Positions 25,519 to 36,236 of a DNA stretch of 64,000 nt are shown here, in pieces (position 1 is the stretch's first letter; every line of letters begins with the position of its first letter). The position numbers were made by a program, and so were the translations under genes. Below the pieces are notes generated by a model that saw nothing but the letters and a program-made list of their open reading frames with translations, was not told the origin of the DNA and did not search any database. The stretch is taken from contig OZ025212.1 in NCBI GenBank assembly GCA_964019055.1, positions 8,485,109-8,549,108 of the forward strand, written 5' to 3'. This DNA comes from Anthopleura xanthogrammica (taxonomy: Eukaryota; Cnidaria; Anthozoa; Actiniaria; Actiniidae).

Positions 25519-25794
25519 ATGTATTTCTCTCACATGTTAAATATAATTAATAAGTACTGCATGGCCTTAGCTCTGTTTACTGGGCAATAAATCACGCATG
25601 TTTGGCATTCAATGGCTATGGACACATCCCATAGCCTGTTTATTCAATTCAAATATCAAATTCAAATTATATACAATTCTTAAATTACGCCCAAGTAAAG
25701 GTGTGGGCATACAAAACGCCAAAAGCATGATTTCTTGAAAAGGAATTATGCCGCCCCACCCAAGGCTATGCAGTACAGAAAATATAGGAACTAT

Positions 25795-26115
25795 AACAAC
25801 AGTAAGTGCTGCCCTTGCAGGATACCCATTTAAATATATGACTAATATACAATATTGTCTAGATGTAAATATAAAATTAGTAGGTGTTGCCCCTGCAAGA
25901 CACCCAGTTTAGAGATATCATCAATATAAAATATAGTCTTTATAATGTAAATATAGTAACTATAACAATAGTAGGTGCTGCCCCTGCAGAACACCCCGTT
26001 CTAAGATATTATCAATGTAAAAATATTGTCTAAAAGTTAATATGGTAAGTGTAAATTTAAATCATAAAAGGAATACTGCCCCTGCAGGTTATTCCAAGAA
26101 TATATTGTCACCCCT
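25795..26115 (-). repeat. Degenerate 80-90 bp repeats in the Ngaro 3' region
   Basis: The words gtgctgcccttgcagga, gtgttgcccctgcaagac, gtgctgcccctgcagaac and tactgcccctgcaggtt recur at about 80-90 bp spacing, with similar AT-rich spacers (atatcaatataa/tattgtct). Such internal repeats are near the end where Ngaro elements carry their complex repeat blocks. Confidence 0.6.
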
Positions 26116-26127
26116 ACTGAATAAAGA

Positions 26128-27029
26128 CTAAGTTGTAAGATTTGGAACTCGGATGTATTTAAGGAAAGCATTAGATTTCCATCGCCCAAGGAGGCGAATT
26201 TGTGTGTCCGAAAAACCTTTCTCTGCGGCATGCGATGCCGCACCTATGCGGAAACTGTGACCTTTGTAACGGAAGGAATCTAAGCTGCAGTATCTGAGAG
26301 CAGATGCTAAACAATTACAAAAGTTTCCCCCGATACTATTCCACCTGATATGGTGATAAATATTGGACCAGGCTGTGAACCTCTAATTCTCAAGTAATCT
26401 AAGATAATATCAACTGGACAAAATTGCTGTTGACGGGACATAGTTATAGAAAAAGGAGTTTGGTTGTAACTATGTTTATAATCCCCGAATGTAAGTTTCA
26501 ATCCACAGACAAAATTCTTCGCGTCAACAAGTTTAACAAGGTTATGCAGTTGCAAAATAGAAGCGGTGTTCTTTGAAGTCATAGTCATTTCCCCCACACG
26601 TAAAAAGGCATAAAAGGCCAAAGCACACATAGCCTTAAACATGGTAATTTGATAGGGACTGCCAGTTATGTAAGGGGAAGCAGAAAACAATTTGTGCAAT
26701 ATAGGCAAAGTAATTGGGAGTCTAGAATCTAGACGAAAACCCACCTTATTGTAACCGCGTAATAGTTGTAACACAAAAAAGACTTTGGATGGATCGGGAA
26801 GTTGATAAAGCTTGTGAGTGTAGCCAATTGCTGAAACATAAGTGTTCACTGTCGAGGGTGCATAATTCTTATCGTATAAATACGCAATGAAAAGAGCAAT
26901 TGTAGAAGGGGAGATGGGCAGTGTGACGACTGCATGTTGAAAAACTGAACTTAAAAACAAGTGAAAAAGGTTCTATGCCTTTTTATAGGTGGGAACAGAG
27001 GATGGCTGTAAGCTAGATTTTATCAACAT
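26128..27029 (-). pseudogene. Tyrosine recombinase of the Ngaro element, broken
   Basis: This gene would integrate the circular DNA copy. The N-terminal SAM-like core-binding region (TIALFIAYLYDKNYAPSTVN) and the first catalytic Arg (LRVGEM) lie in the open segment 26307-26960. The rest of the active site, GHSFRIGAASHAA (H-x-x-R), LLGRW and the nucleophile Tyr in FLKYIR, is encoded downstream in a different frame, ending with a TAG at 26130-26128. The frame changes near 26310-26330. Upstream, the likely ATG at 27029 is separated from the body by a TAG at 26975-26973. Two lesions therefore inactivate it. It follows the RT-RNase H ORF by only a few bases, the usual layout in this family. Confidence 0.85.
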
Positions 27030-27034
27030 GGAGA

Positions 27035-28717
27035 CTATATTAGCCAATTTTGTGGTAACAGATGTACCGGGATTGTTGTGGGGCACAGGTGCACAGAGGC
27101 TGGTGCCAACTGCTTGAAGGTGGAAACCTGTTGACGAGACAGAGCGTCAGCCATAGAGTTTTTAATGCCCGGTATGTGTTTAGCTCGGAACATAATATTC
27201 TGCCTTAAACATATTGCAACAAGCTTGCGAACAAAAGACATCAAAGATTTATCTCGACAAGATTGTTTGTTGATCACATGGACCAGCGCCTCATTATCAG
27301 TGAAAAACAAAATGCATTTGTTTGTTAGCTGTTCACCCCATAGATATAAGCTAAGAACTATTGGGTAAAATTCTAAGATGGCAATATTCATTCCAACCCA
27401 TTCATCTGGCCAACTGCCATAGCACCATTCATTGCCAAATATCGCTCCATAACCAAGTGAACCAGCTGCGTCAGTATACAGACTTAGTTTATGAGAGTTA
27501 GCCCACACTTCATCAAGGAAAAAGGATTTACAATTGTACTCAGAGAAAAAAGATGACCAAACTCTTAAATCCTCCTTTACTGATTGCGTTAGTCTAATAG
27601 AATGATGTTGAGCGCGGATGCCAATTGTCAAGTCAATAAGGCGACGAAGGAATGCCCGTCCAGGTACAACCACCGAACAAGCAAAATTAAGGAGGCCAAT
27701 CAAAGTTTGAATTTCTTGTAAAGTCACCTTTTTCCTCCTAAGGAAATTAGATAAAAGACCTAAACATTTATCAATTTTTTCAGCTGGTAGCCTAGCTTCC
27801 ATTAGACAAGTATCTAACTCAATCCCAGCAAAAGATAAAACTTGAGAAGGCCCAAATGTCTTGTCAGGTGCAATAGGAATACCCAAATAATTGCAAACAT
27901 CAATAAAAATTTGTAATTGTTTTTGGCAAAGGGATTCAGTAGGGGCAACAATTAAGAAATCATCTAATAAATGTAAAATGTTTGGAATGCTACATTTGTG
28001 ACGAGCAACCCATTCAATTGCAGTGCTGAAGGTTTCAAAAATCTTGCAGGAACTAGAACAGCCCATAGGCATGCATTTATCATAATAGTAAAGGTTATCC
28101 CAACACATGCCGAGAATGGAATAATCATCAGGATGAACTGGAATTATACGAAAAGCATTTTTGATATCAGTTTTGGCAAGGTAACAATTTTGACCAACAG
28201 ATTTAACAGACATAATTGCATCCTGTATAGTAGAGTAATTAACTGATGAATGTTCTGGTAAAATGCCATCATTTACTGATAAACCTTTAGGAAAAGATAA
28301 ATGGTGAATCATCCGAAATTCGCCCGGTACTTTCTTAGGGACAATGCCCAGTGGTGATACCCGAAATGTCTCAAATGGAGGAGTGATAAATGGTCCAGCA
28401 AGCCTATCAGCTTCGAGCTCCTTATGCAATTTAGAAACTACCACTTCAGGGTTACTCAGGGCTGACAACAAATTGTTTGCTTTGAAAGAGACCTTTTCAC
28501 CCTCAAATTCAAGATGAAAAACCTCAGCAAAACCTGTTGTCAGATAAGCAGCAATTGAAGGGGTGTACCCGTCAAGCATTTTTGTTAAACATTTAAGGCT
28601 TATTGGTGTTGGAAGAGGTTGTTGTCGATGACCTGGCAGCACGGGGTTGAGTTCTTGTATTTTGATAGGGACGAAAAGTACAAGATGTGTGCTGACCGTT
28701 ACATTTGAAGCACTCAT
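27035..28717 (-). CDS. Reverse transcriptase-RNase H of the Ngaro element
   Basis: An intact 560-residue ORF that copies the element RNA into DNA. The RT domain covers about residues 90-310, with KTDIKNAFRIIPVHPDD (first metal-binding Asp), MPMGCSSSCKIFE and the LLDDFL catalytic box. The RNase H domain covers about 405-535, with acidic residues in LYTDAAGSLGYGA, ILEFYPIVLSL, FFTDNEALVHVIN and NSMADALSR. There is no aspartic protease or DDE integrase, in keeping with a tyrosine-recombinase retrotransposon. Its ATG lies inside the 3' part of Gag in another frame (125-nt overlap), so translation may need re-initiation or frameshifting. Confidence 0.9.
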   Translation of the reverse strand: MSASNVTVSTHLVLFVPIKIQELNPVLPGHRQQPLPTPISLKCLTKMLDGYTPSIAAYLTTGFAEVFHLEFEGEKVSFKANNLLSALSNPEVVVSKLHKELEADRLAGPFITPPFETFRVSPLGIVPKKVPGEFRMIHHLSFPKGLSVNDGILPEHSSVNYSTIQDAIMSVKSVGQNCYLAKTDIKNAFRIIPVHPDDYSILGMCWDNLYYYDKCMPMGCSSSCKIFETFSTAIEWVARHKCSIPNILHLLDDFLIVAPTESLCQKQLQIFIDVCNYLGIPIAPDKTFGPSQVLSFAGIELDTCLMEARLPAEKIDKCLGLLSNFLRRKKVTLQEIQTLIGLLNFACSVVVPGRAFLRRLIDLTIGIRAQHHSIRLTQSVKEDLRVWSSFFSEYNCKSFFLDEVWANSHKLSLYTDAAGSLGYGAIFGNEWCYGSWPDEWVGMNIAILEFYPIVLSLYLWGEQLTNKCILFFTDNEALVHVINKQSCRDKSLMSFVRKLVAICLRQNIMFRAKHIPGIKNSMADALSRQQVSTFKQLAPASVHLCPTTIPVHLLPQNWLI

Positions 28718-29666
28718 GTTTATAACTGCATCCTGTACATTCCCTCCCCATGTGAAAATTATAACAAAAGCCCTTTGGAATTTGCATATAAGGACGAGAT
28801 TGAGAGGAAGTACCTGGTTTGGGGGCCTGAGATGTACGGTGTATCTGAGACCGAAGCCATAGCTCCCAATGAAGCTGACCCCATGGGTGGGAAGCCGAAT
28901 TGCTTTGCCTTAAAAAACGAAACTTTTCGTCGTAATAGTGCCAATTGTGACCTCTAGCTGCCAGGTCATGTATTATTTCACCATACTTCATTAAAAAGGG
29001 GGCTTCATGTGGAAATTTCTGGGTGTAAACCCCAACAAAAATACGAAAAGCATTCCCCCACATTTCAGTGGAATTGACTTTCTTGGGCTTTACCGTGGGC
29101 TCAAGACTCAGCGCCGGTAATTGCCCCTCCCCTGCATTCTGGAATGTCAGATGAAATTTGTTGGCCAATACCGGATTAACCAGCAGGCTCCCAAAATCTA
29201 TAAACTCGTTTGACCAAATCTTTTCCTTAATTTTGTTGTTCACTTTTGCATCAATGGAAAGCGTGGATGATTGAAATAAATCATTTGGTGTGGTACCTGA
29301 CACATGGGTTGAAACATCATCAAGGGCGCGTGCAATGGGAACCTCGGTGAGTGAAGGGATTGAAGGTGGTACACTGCAGGAGCCAGTGGAGGGCTGCGTC
29401 TGCCTCATCAGCTGATTTGTTACCTGCTCTGTAACCCTTTGGACGATGGTTGTAATAAGGCTGTCAGGAATGACAGGTTGATCCTGTACAGTTGGGGGTT
29501 GATCCTGCACAATTAGAGGTTGCTCCTGTACCACTGGAGGTTGATCCTAGACAATTGGAGCATGCTGAGGAGAGCTATCCTCTCTTGGTCTCTGTGAGGA
29601 CAATCTTTTCGATTGCCTTGCCCCAGCCTGTGAATTGTTTGACCGCTTTCGGCTCCTGGTAGGCAT
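28593..29666 (-). pseudogene. Gag-like protein of the Ngaro element, one stop codon
   Basis: The frame opens at an ATG at 29666 with a basic N-terminus (MPTRSRKRSN), is cut by TAG at 29549-29547 after 39 codons, and then runs open to 28593. The stop falls in a VQDQPP-type repeated segment where the sister repeats have CAG, so it looks like a simple C-to-T change. The C-terminal part carries Cys/His clusters (CYNFHMGRECTGCSYKH and ECFKCNGQH), the DIRS/Ngaro-type nucleic-acid-binding knuckle. Expected role: packaging the element RNA. Confidence 0.75.
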
Positions 29667-29704
29667 CTAGAAACAAACATAAAAGGAAGAAAATACCAAG
29701 AAAA

Positions 29705-30037
29705 CCATTGGATCGAAGCCCTCAAAGTAAGAAAATGGTAGAGGATTGAAACCCTCAAAGTAATAAAATGGTGGAGGATCGAAGCCCTCAAAGTAATAAA
29801 AATGTAAAGGATCGAAGCCCTCAAAGTAATAAAATGGTAGAGGATCGAAGGCCTCAAAGTAATAAAATTGTAGAGGATCGAAGCCCTCAAAGTAATGAAT
29901 AATAGAGGATCGAAGCCCTCAAAGTAATAAAATGAGAGGATCGAAGCCCTCAGAGTAATGAATATAATAGAGGATCGAAGCCCTCAGAGTAATGAATAAT
30001 AGAGGAACGAAGCCCTCAGAATAACGAATAATAATAG
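29705..30037 (-). repeat. About eleven copies of a 30-33 bp repeat
   Basis: The core ggatcgaagccctcaaagta is repeated with short variable spacers (ataaaatggtaga, atgaataataga). It lies between the SGNH ORF and Gag, just upstream of the Gag start on the minus strand, where a promoter or leader of Gag could be. Confidence 0.8.
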
Positions 30038-30282
30038 GAAAACATACTAAGCTTAACATTAGGATTAAAAGTAAAAATTATTGAGCAGCAATGCTCTAAA
30101 ATAAACGCTTAATTCTACAAATAATAGGGGGCCCACGTGGCGGACCACCACTGAGGCACTACGAAGCGTAGTTAAACTCAAATTGCAAGCCGATGAAATG
30201 AATACCAGCGTCGCGTGGCTTAAATTAATACTACAACAATATACGGAGTAAAAGGATATGTCCAAACAATAAGGACAAAGCA

Positions 30283-30846
30283 CTAGAGCATAGAAAGTGA
30301 CTTTAAAATAGCGCCACGATAACTCCGATACAGGCGAAGCTGACCAGAGTGATTCAAATGAACCCCGTCCCGTAAAAGAAACTTACTAGAAACCCTCTTA
30401 TGAAACCAACAAAAAACATACGGAATCGGTTCTAATAAACTATGGACGAGTTGGTTGAAAACTGTGACCTTAGCATTAAAATCGGTGGACGAGCGGCGAG
30501 GGATCACTAAACAAAAACCCACAATCTTAACCCCAAAACTGTCGTGTAAATAACGAACTAAAACTTCGATTGAGGCAGCTACGACGTTAGGATCTTCAAT
30601 CGAAAGATCATTAGTGCCAATTTCTAAAATAACAATGTCGGGATGAAGACGAGAAACATATGATAAGTCGTGTTTCCACAACTTTGGCACCGTTCGCCTG
30701 CCCACGCCATGAACGCGAACGCTTGCCCGATCCTTAAGATTAAAATCTAGGGAAAAACTATGATGTGATTGGTTTTTAATGTCCAAAAATAGGCGCTTCA
30801 CAAAGGAGCGACCTAGTATTAATACTACAGGCAAGCCAGAAGACAT
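30283..30846 (-). CDS. SGNH/GDSL-hydrolase-like protein of the Ngaro element
   Basis: An intact 187-residue ORF, the first gene from the 5' end of the element. Signature blocks can be read: LILGRSF (block I with the Ser at residue 14), HGVGRR (block II Gly), EIGTNDL (block III Asn) and RDGVHLNHSG (block V, Asp and His). Hydrolase-like ORFs of this type are known in some Ngaro/DIRS retrotransposons; their substrate is unknown. It might cap-trap or act on lipids, but nothing in the sequence decides this. Confidence 0.75.
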   Translation of the reverse strand: MSSGLPVVLILGRSFVKRLFLDIKNQSHHSFSLDFNLKDRASVRVHGVGRRTVPKLWKHDLSYVSRLHPDIVILEIGTNDLSIEDPNVVAASIEVLVRYLHDSFGVKIVGFCLVIPRRSSTDFNAKVTVFNQLVHSLLEPIPYVFCWFHKRVSSKFLLRDGVHLNHSGQLRLYRSYRGAILKSLSML

Positions 30847-31068
30847 ATTAAATTGAAAAAACTCACCTTAAGCAAGAATTGTTGTTGACTTGCTGATGAC
30901 TCCACGCGACTGAAGCAAGCAATGTGATAGTCACGTGGCAAGCCAATACTACCCTATAGGGGGTATTGCGAATTGACCTCATTCCTTCACCCTCTCTTGG
31001 TTATTCAAATTAAATCTTATGAAATTCGAGTAAATACATTAAAATACTATTTGTATACAAATATTTCA

Positions 31069-31923
31069 TTTCTCGGCCAAAACTTGCGTTTAGAAGTGAA
31101 AACGTCGTGTTTTGAGCAAAAGCAAATTCTCAGCAAATTTCAGATTTTCTCAGCAAAAACCACCTTTTTTGACCAAAAAGCACCTTTACTCAGCCAAAAC
31201 CCCATTTTTTTTCGCCAAAAAGTCGTGTTTTTATCTCAAGAGGTATTTTCATGAGCAAAAAGTGGTGGTTTCAGCAAACAGGTCACGCCGTCGGCAAAAA
31301 ACCTGGTTTTGAGAGCCAAAATGGCCATTTTTCAGTTTTTTGGGCTAAAAAGCTTTTTTTTCCAGCAAAACAGTGTTTTGGACACCCAAAATGTGCTTTT
31401 GTCGGCCAAAACTTGCGTTTAGCAGTGAAAACGTCGTGTTTTGAGCGAAAGAAAATTCTTAGCAAATTTCAGATTTTCTCTTTTTTTTTCGCCAAAAAGT
31501 CGTGTTTTTATCTCAAGAGGTATTTTCATGAGCAAAAAGTGGGGGTTTCAGCAAACAGGTCACGCCGTTAGCGAAAAACCTGGTTTTGAGAGCCAAAATG
31601 GCCATTTTTCAGTTTTTTGGGCTAAAAAGCTTTTTTTTTTCCAGCAAAACAGTGTTTTGGACACCCAAAATGTGCTTTTCTAGGCCAAAACTTGCGTTTA
31701 GCAGTGAAAACGTCGTGTTTTGAGCAAAAGAAAATTCTCAGATAATTTCAGATTTTCTCAGCAAAAAACACCTTTTTAGACCAAAAAGCACCTTTACTCA
31801 GCCAAAACCCCATTTTTTTTGCCAAAAAGTCGTGTTTTTATCTCAAGAGGTATTTTCATGAGCAAAAAGGGGGGGTTTCAGCAAACAGGTCACGCCGTCA
31901 GCGAAAAACCTGGTTTTGAGAGC
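31069..31923 (+). repeat. Satellite A continued, plus orientation
   Basis: About 2.6 monomers resume after the Ngaro element. One monomer lacks about 70 bp between ttttctc and ttcgccaaaa near 31480. At about 31923 the array flips to minus orientation in the middle of a gagccaaaatgg segment. Confidence 0.9.
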
Positions 31924-32060
31924 CATTTTGGTCGAGAAAAGCACATTTTGGGTGTCCAAAACACTGTTTTGCTGAAAAAAAAAGCTGTTTAGCCCAAAAA
32001 AACTGAAAAATGGCCATTTTGGATCTCAAAACCAGGTTTTTTGCTGACGGCGTGACCTGT
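31924..32060 (-). repeat. Satellite A fragment, inverted
   Basis: It reads tcgagaaaagcacattttgg through ctcaaaaccaggttttttgc to ggcgtgacctg, the exact reverse of the monomer. It is continuous with the minus-oriented copies beyond the LINE at 32061-33108. Confidence 0.9.
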
Positions 32061-33108
32061 TTTTTTTAAAATGTTTTTTAACAGCTTTATTGACCATATT
32101 AACATCATAAATTATATAATAATATTAAAAAGAAAAGAGAGAGAAAAAAAAAATGGTCAAAAGGGTGTGTGCGAAACGGGACATATACCGTCCCATGCTA
32201 CTGGCAGAACCCGCAATCAAAAGAGAAATAATAAAATTTATAAGAAAAAAAAACAAAAACAAAAAAAACAACAAAACAGCTAAAATGACTATCAAATCTT
32301 AATGTCTTAATGTAGTGTTCTATTGGTGCCAATGGCAGCCACAGTTTCGGCTTAGAGTCCAAGTACATGATTTTTCTACATCAAAGACTGTGGTAAGTTG
32401 GTTTTTATAAAGACAGGTGACAAAGTTCTTGAAGGATTTCACACTTAACAAATTTTCCGGTTTAGCTAATTTACAGATTATATTCCATAGTTTTATGCTG
32501 CGATTGAAAAAGGAGGCTTGAAAAGTAGCGGTTTTACACGGAGGTATTTCTAAGTATTTGATTCCATGAGTTGATAGATTTGAACGTCTAGTATGGCGAC
32601 CGTGGCTAACATAATTTAGACAATCATAATTACAATTAACGTGTCCATACAAGATTTTGTAGATAAAAACTAAGTCCTTGACTTCTCGGTCGTACGTGAG
32701 AGGTAATAGATTTAACTTGACAAGTCTTTCTTTATACGATAGATCCCCCCTCTTAACTTGAAGTATCCAGTGTGTAGCACGACGCTGTATTCTTTCCACT
32801 GTTTCCTTTAGATTCATAAAGCTGGGAGACCAAACCTCAGTTGCGTAATTCACCTGTGATTTTACCAAGGCAAGATATAATGTCCTTCTGACCATTACCG
32901 TTCTTAGCATAGGGCAAGTGCATCGAAGTAGCCCAAGCATTCTATTAGCTTTAGCAGTGACTGAATAGATATGAGAGTCCCATGTCAGTTTGCGGGAGAT
33001 AGTAACTCCTAGATCTTTTTCTTGGTTTACTTTGAGTAGTCCCGTCTCACCAAGGCAGTAGTCGTAGTTAAGTGGATTTTTCTTGCGTGTGACTGTTAAG
33101 ACTTTGTT
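32061..33108 (-). mobile_element. 5'-truncated LINE in inverted satellite A
   Basis: On the minus strand the satellite monomer is interrupted after ttcagcaaac and resumes at (aa)acaggtcacgcc. Between these lie the 3' third of a LINE ORF, a T/A-rich 3' UTR, an AATAAA (complement of 32086-32091) and a short A run. Flanking aaac(a) may be a short target duplication. The 5' part is missing, as is usual for abortive reverse transcription. Confidence 0.8.
32320..33108 (-). pseudogene. C-terminal fragment of a LINE reverse transcriptase
   Basis: About 260 residues, open to a stop at 32320. They show the post-catalytic part of an APE-type LINE RT: KDLGVTISRKLTWDSHI, RTLYLALVKSQVNYATEVWS, ERIQRRATHWIL, RLVKLNLLPLTYDREVKDLV and a final FKNFVTCLY. 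The catalytic YADD part is lost by 5' truncation. The first few codons of the open frame above 33108 are satellite. It is a different family from the LINE at 36141-39816. Confidence 0.85.
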
Positions 33109-34155
33109 TGCTGAAACCACCACTTTTTGCTCATGAAAATACCTCTTGAGATAAAAACACGACTTTTTGGCGAAAAAAAAATGGGGTTTTGGCTGAGAAA
33201 AGGTGCTTTTTGGTCAAAAAAGGTGTTTTTTGTTGAGAAAATTTGAAATTTGCTGAGAATTTTCTTTTGCTTAAAACACGACGTTTTCACTGCTAAAAGC
33301 AGAGTTTGGGCGAGAAAAGCACATTTTGGGTGACCAAAACACTATTTAGCTGAAAAAAACAGCTGTTTGGCCAAAAAAAATGAAAAAGCGCCATTTTGGC
33401 TCTCAAAACGACGTTTTTCGCTGACGGGATGACTTTTTTTGCGGAGATCACCACATTTTTGCTCCTGAAAATACCTCATGAGATAAGAACACGACTTTTT
33501 GGCAAAAAAAAATCAACTTTTTAGTGAAAAAAGTTGCTTTTTTGTCAAAAAAGGTGTTTTTTGCTGAGAAGATTTGAATTTTGCTGAGAATTTTCTTTTC
33601 CTCAAAACACGACGTTTTTACTGGTAAAAGCACATTTTGGGCAAGAAAAGCAGGTTTTCGGCGAGAAAAGCATACTTTGGGCGAGAAAAGCACATTTTAG
33701 GTGACCAAAACCTTGTTTTGCTGGAAAAAAAACCTTTTTTGCCGAAAAACCTGAAAAAAGGCCATTTTGGTTCTCAAAACGACGTTTTTCGCTGACGGGA
33801 TGACTTTTTTGCTGAGATCACCACATTTTTGCTCCTAAAAATACCTCTTGAGATAAAACACGACTTTGTGGCGAACACAAATCAGCTTTTTAATGAGAAA
33901 AGGTTCTTTTTGGTCAAAAAAGGAGATGACTTTTTTTCTGAGATCACTACATTTTGCTCCTGAAAATACCTCATGAGATAAAAAAAAGGACTTTTTAGCA
34001 AAAAAAATAAGCTTTTTAGTGAGAAAAGGTGCTTTTTGGTCAAAAAAGGTGTTTTTTGCTGAGAAAATTTTGAATTTTGCTGAGAATTTACTTTTGCTCA
34101 AAACACGACGTTCTCACTGCTAAAAGCACATTTTGGGCGAGAAAAGCACATTTTG
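33109..34155 (-). repeat. Satellite A, inverted and diverged
   Basis: Minus-oriented monomers with extra gcgagaaaagcacattttgg units and deletions, more diverged than the main array. The last unit joins the 148-bp satellite at ...agaaaagcacattttgg/tgcccgcgcg near 34155. Confidence 0.88.
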
Positions 34156-36140
34156 GTGCCCGCGCGTACGCGGCTTCCAAGAAAGGCACTTTACGATTTT
34201 GGAATTTGCCAATTTTGATCACGGAAATGGATTGCTGGCGCGATTCTATCCATACGTGGTCACGTTTATCTTGTGAAAATTCGGCAGTCTTTCCCTAGTT
34301 TTGCTGCCCGTGCATGCTTTGGTCAAAGATAGGCACTTTACGATTTTGGAATTTGCCAATTTTGAACACGGAAATGGATTGCTGGCACGATTCTTACCTT
34401 ACATGGTCACGATTATCTTGTGAAAATTCGGCAGTCTTCCCCTAGTTTGGGTGCCCGCGCATGCGCGGCTTCAAAGATGGGCACTTTACGATTCTAAATT
34501 TGGCCAATTTTGATCACGGAAATGGATTGCTGGCAAGATTCTACCCATACATGGTCACGTTTATCTGCTGAAAATTCGGCAGTCTTCCCCTAGTTTTGGT
34601 GCCCGTGCATGCTTTGGTCAACGATAGGCACTTTACGATTTTGGAATTTGCCAATTTTGAACACGGAAATGGATTGCTGGCACGATTCTTACCATACATG
34701 GTCACGATTGTCTTGTGAAAATTCGGCAGTCTTCCCATAGTTTGGGTGTCCGCACATGCGCGGCTTCAAAGATAGGCCCTTTACGATTCTAAAATTGGCC
34801 AATTTTGATCAAAGAAATGGATTGCTGAGAAGATTCTACCCATACATGGTCACGTTTATCTTCTGAAAATTCGGAAGTCTTCCCTTAGTTTTGGTGTCCG
34901 CGCATGCGCGGCTTCAAAGATAGGCACTTTACGATTCTAAAATTGGCCAATTTTGATCAAAGAAATGGATTGCTGGCAAGATTCTAGCCATACATGGTCA
35001 CGTTTATCTTCTGAAAATTCGGAAGTCTTCCCTTAGTTTTCGTGTCCGCGCATGCGCGGCTTCAAAGATAGGCACTTTACGATTTTGGAATTTGCCAATT
35101 TTGATCACGGAAATGGATTGCTGAAACGATTCTACCCGTACATGGTCACGTTTATCTGCTGAAAATTCGGCAGTCTTCCCCTAGTTTTGGTGCCCGCGCA
35201 TGCGCGGCTTCAAAGATAGGCACTTTACGATTTTGGAATTTGCCAGTTTTGATCACGGAAATGGATTACTGGCACGATTCTACCCATAAATGGTCACGGT
35301 TATCATGCGAAAATTCGGTAGTCTTCCTCTAGTTTTGGTGCCCGCGCATGCGCGGCTTCAAAGATAGGCACTTTACGATTTTAGAATTTGCCAATTTTGA
35401 TCACAGAAATGGAGTGCTGGCACGATTCTACCCATACATAGTCACGTTTATCTTGTGAAAATTCGGCAGTCTTCTTCTAGTTTTGGTGCCCGCGCATGCG
35501 CGACTTCAAAGATAGGCGCTTTCAAATTTTGGAATTTGCCAATTTTGATCACGGAAATGGATTGCTGCCGCGATTCTACCTATACATGGTCACGTTTATC
35601 TTGTGAAAATTCGGAAGTCTTCCCTTAGTTTTGGTGCCCGCGGATGCGCGGCGTCAAAGATACGCACTTTACGATTTTGTAATTTGCCAAATTTGATCAC
35701 GGAAATGGAGTGCTGTCACGATTCTACCCATACATGGTCACGTTTATCTTGTGAAAATTCGGTAGTCTTCCCCTAGTTTTTGTGCCCGCGCATGCGTGGC
35801 TTCAAAGTTAGGCACTTTAGGATTTTGGAATTTGCCAATTTTGATCACGGAAATGGATTGCTGGCACGATTCTACCCATACATAGTCACGTTTATCTTGT
35901 GAAAATTCGGAAGTCTTCCCCTAGTTTTGGTGCCCGCGCATGCGCGGCGTCAAAGACAGGCACTTTACAAATTTGGAATTTGCCAATTTTGATCACGGAA
36001 ATGGAGTGCTGGCACGATTCTACCCATACATTGTCACGTTTATCTTGTGAAAATTCGGCAGTCTTCTTCTAGTTTTGGTGCCCGCGCATGCGCGACTTCA
36101 AAGATAGGCATTTTCAAATTTTAAAATTGGCCAATTTTGA
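34156..36140 (+). repeat. Satellite B, 148-bp unit, plus orientation
   Basis: About 13 tandem copies. Each has a CCGCGCATGCGCGG-type palindrome, ggcttcaaagataggcactt, acgattttggaatttgccaa, gatcacggaaatggattgct, a tacatggtcacgtttatctt segment and attcggcagtcttcccctag. The unit length is given by repeats of identical words at 148-bp steps. Open frames inside are satellite reading. Confidence 0.93.
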
Positions 36141-36236
36141 TAATAATAATAATAATAATTACACTTATAAAGCGCAAATTAGCATGAAATGTTCATCTGC
36201 GCTGAATACAAAAATAATAAATCATAGTCATAAACG

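Larger units (their letters stand above)
25519..31068 (-). mobile_element. Ngaro/DIRS-like tyrosine-recombinase retrotransposon
   Basis: An element of about 5.55 kb in minus orientation, cleanly inserted in satellite A. The left flank ends ...aaaatgtgctttt and the right flank resumes (t)ttctcggccaaaactt, so the monomer is rebuilt without a target duplication beyond the T run, as expected for tyrosine-recombinase integration. Order along the minus strand: SGNH-hydrolase-like ORF, tandem repeat, Gag, RT-RNase H, tyrosine recombinase, repeat-rich 3' end. The copy is dead: Gag has one in-frame stop, and the recombinase has one stop and one frameshift. The split direct repeats expected at the ends were not resolved by eye. 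Confidence 0.88.

Noticed and set aside
18412..25590. Many open frames of 60-259 codons (for example 22341-23120)
   Set aside because: They repeat with the satellite period on both strands and in several phases; this is satellite reading, with no family match.
18411..34155. CRISPR array
   Set aside because: Repeats are contiguous with no unique spacers, and the DNA is eukaryotic.
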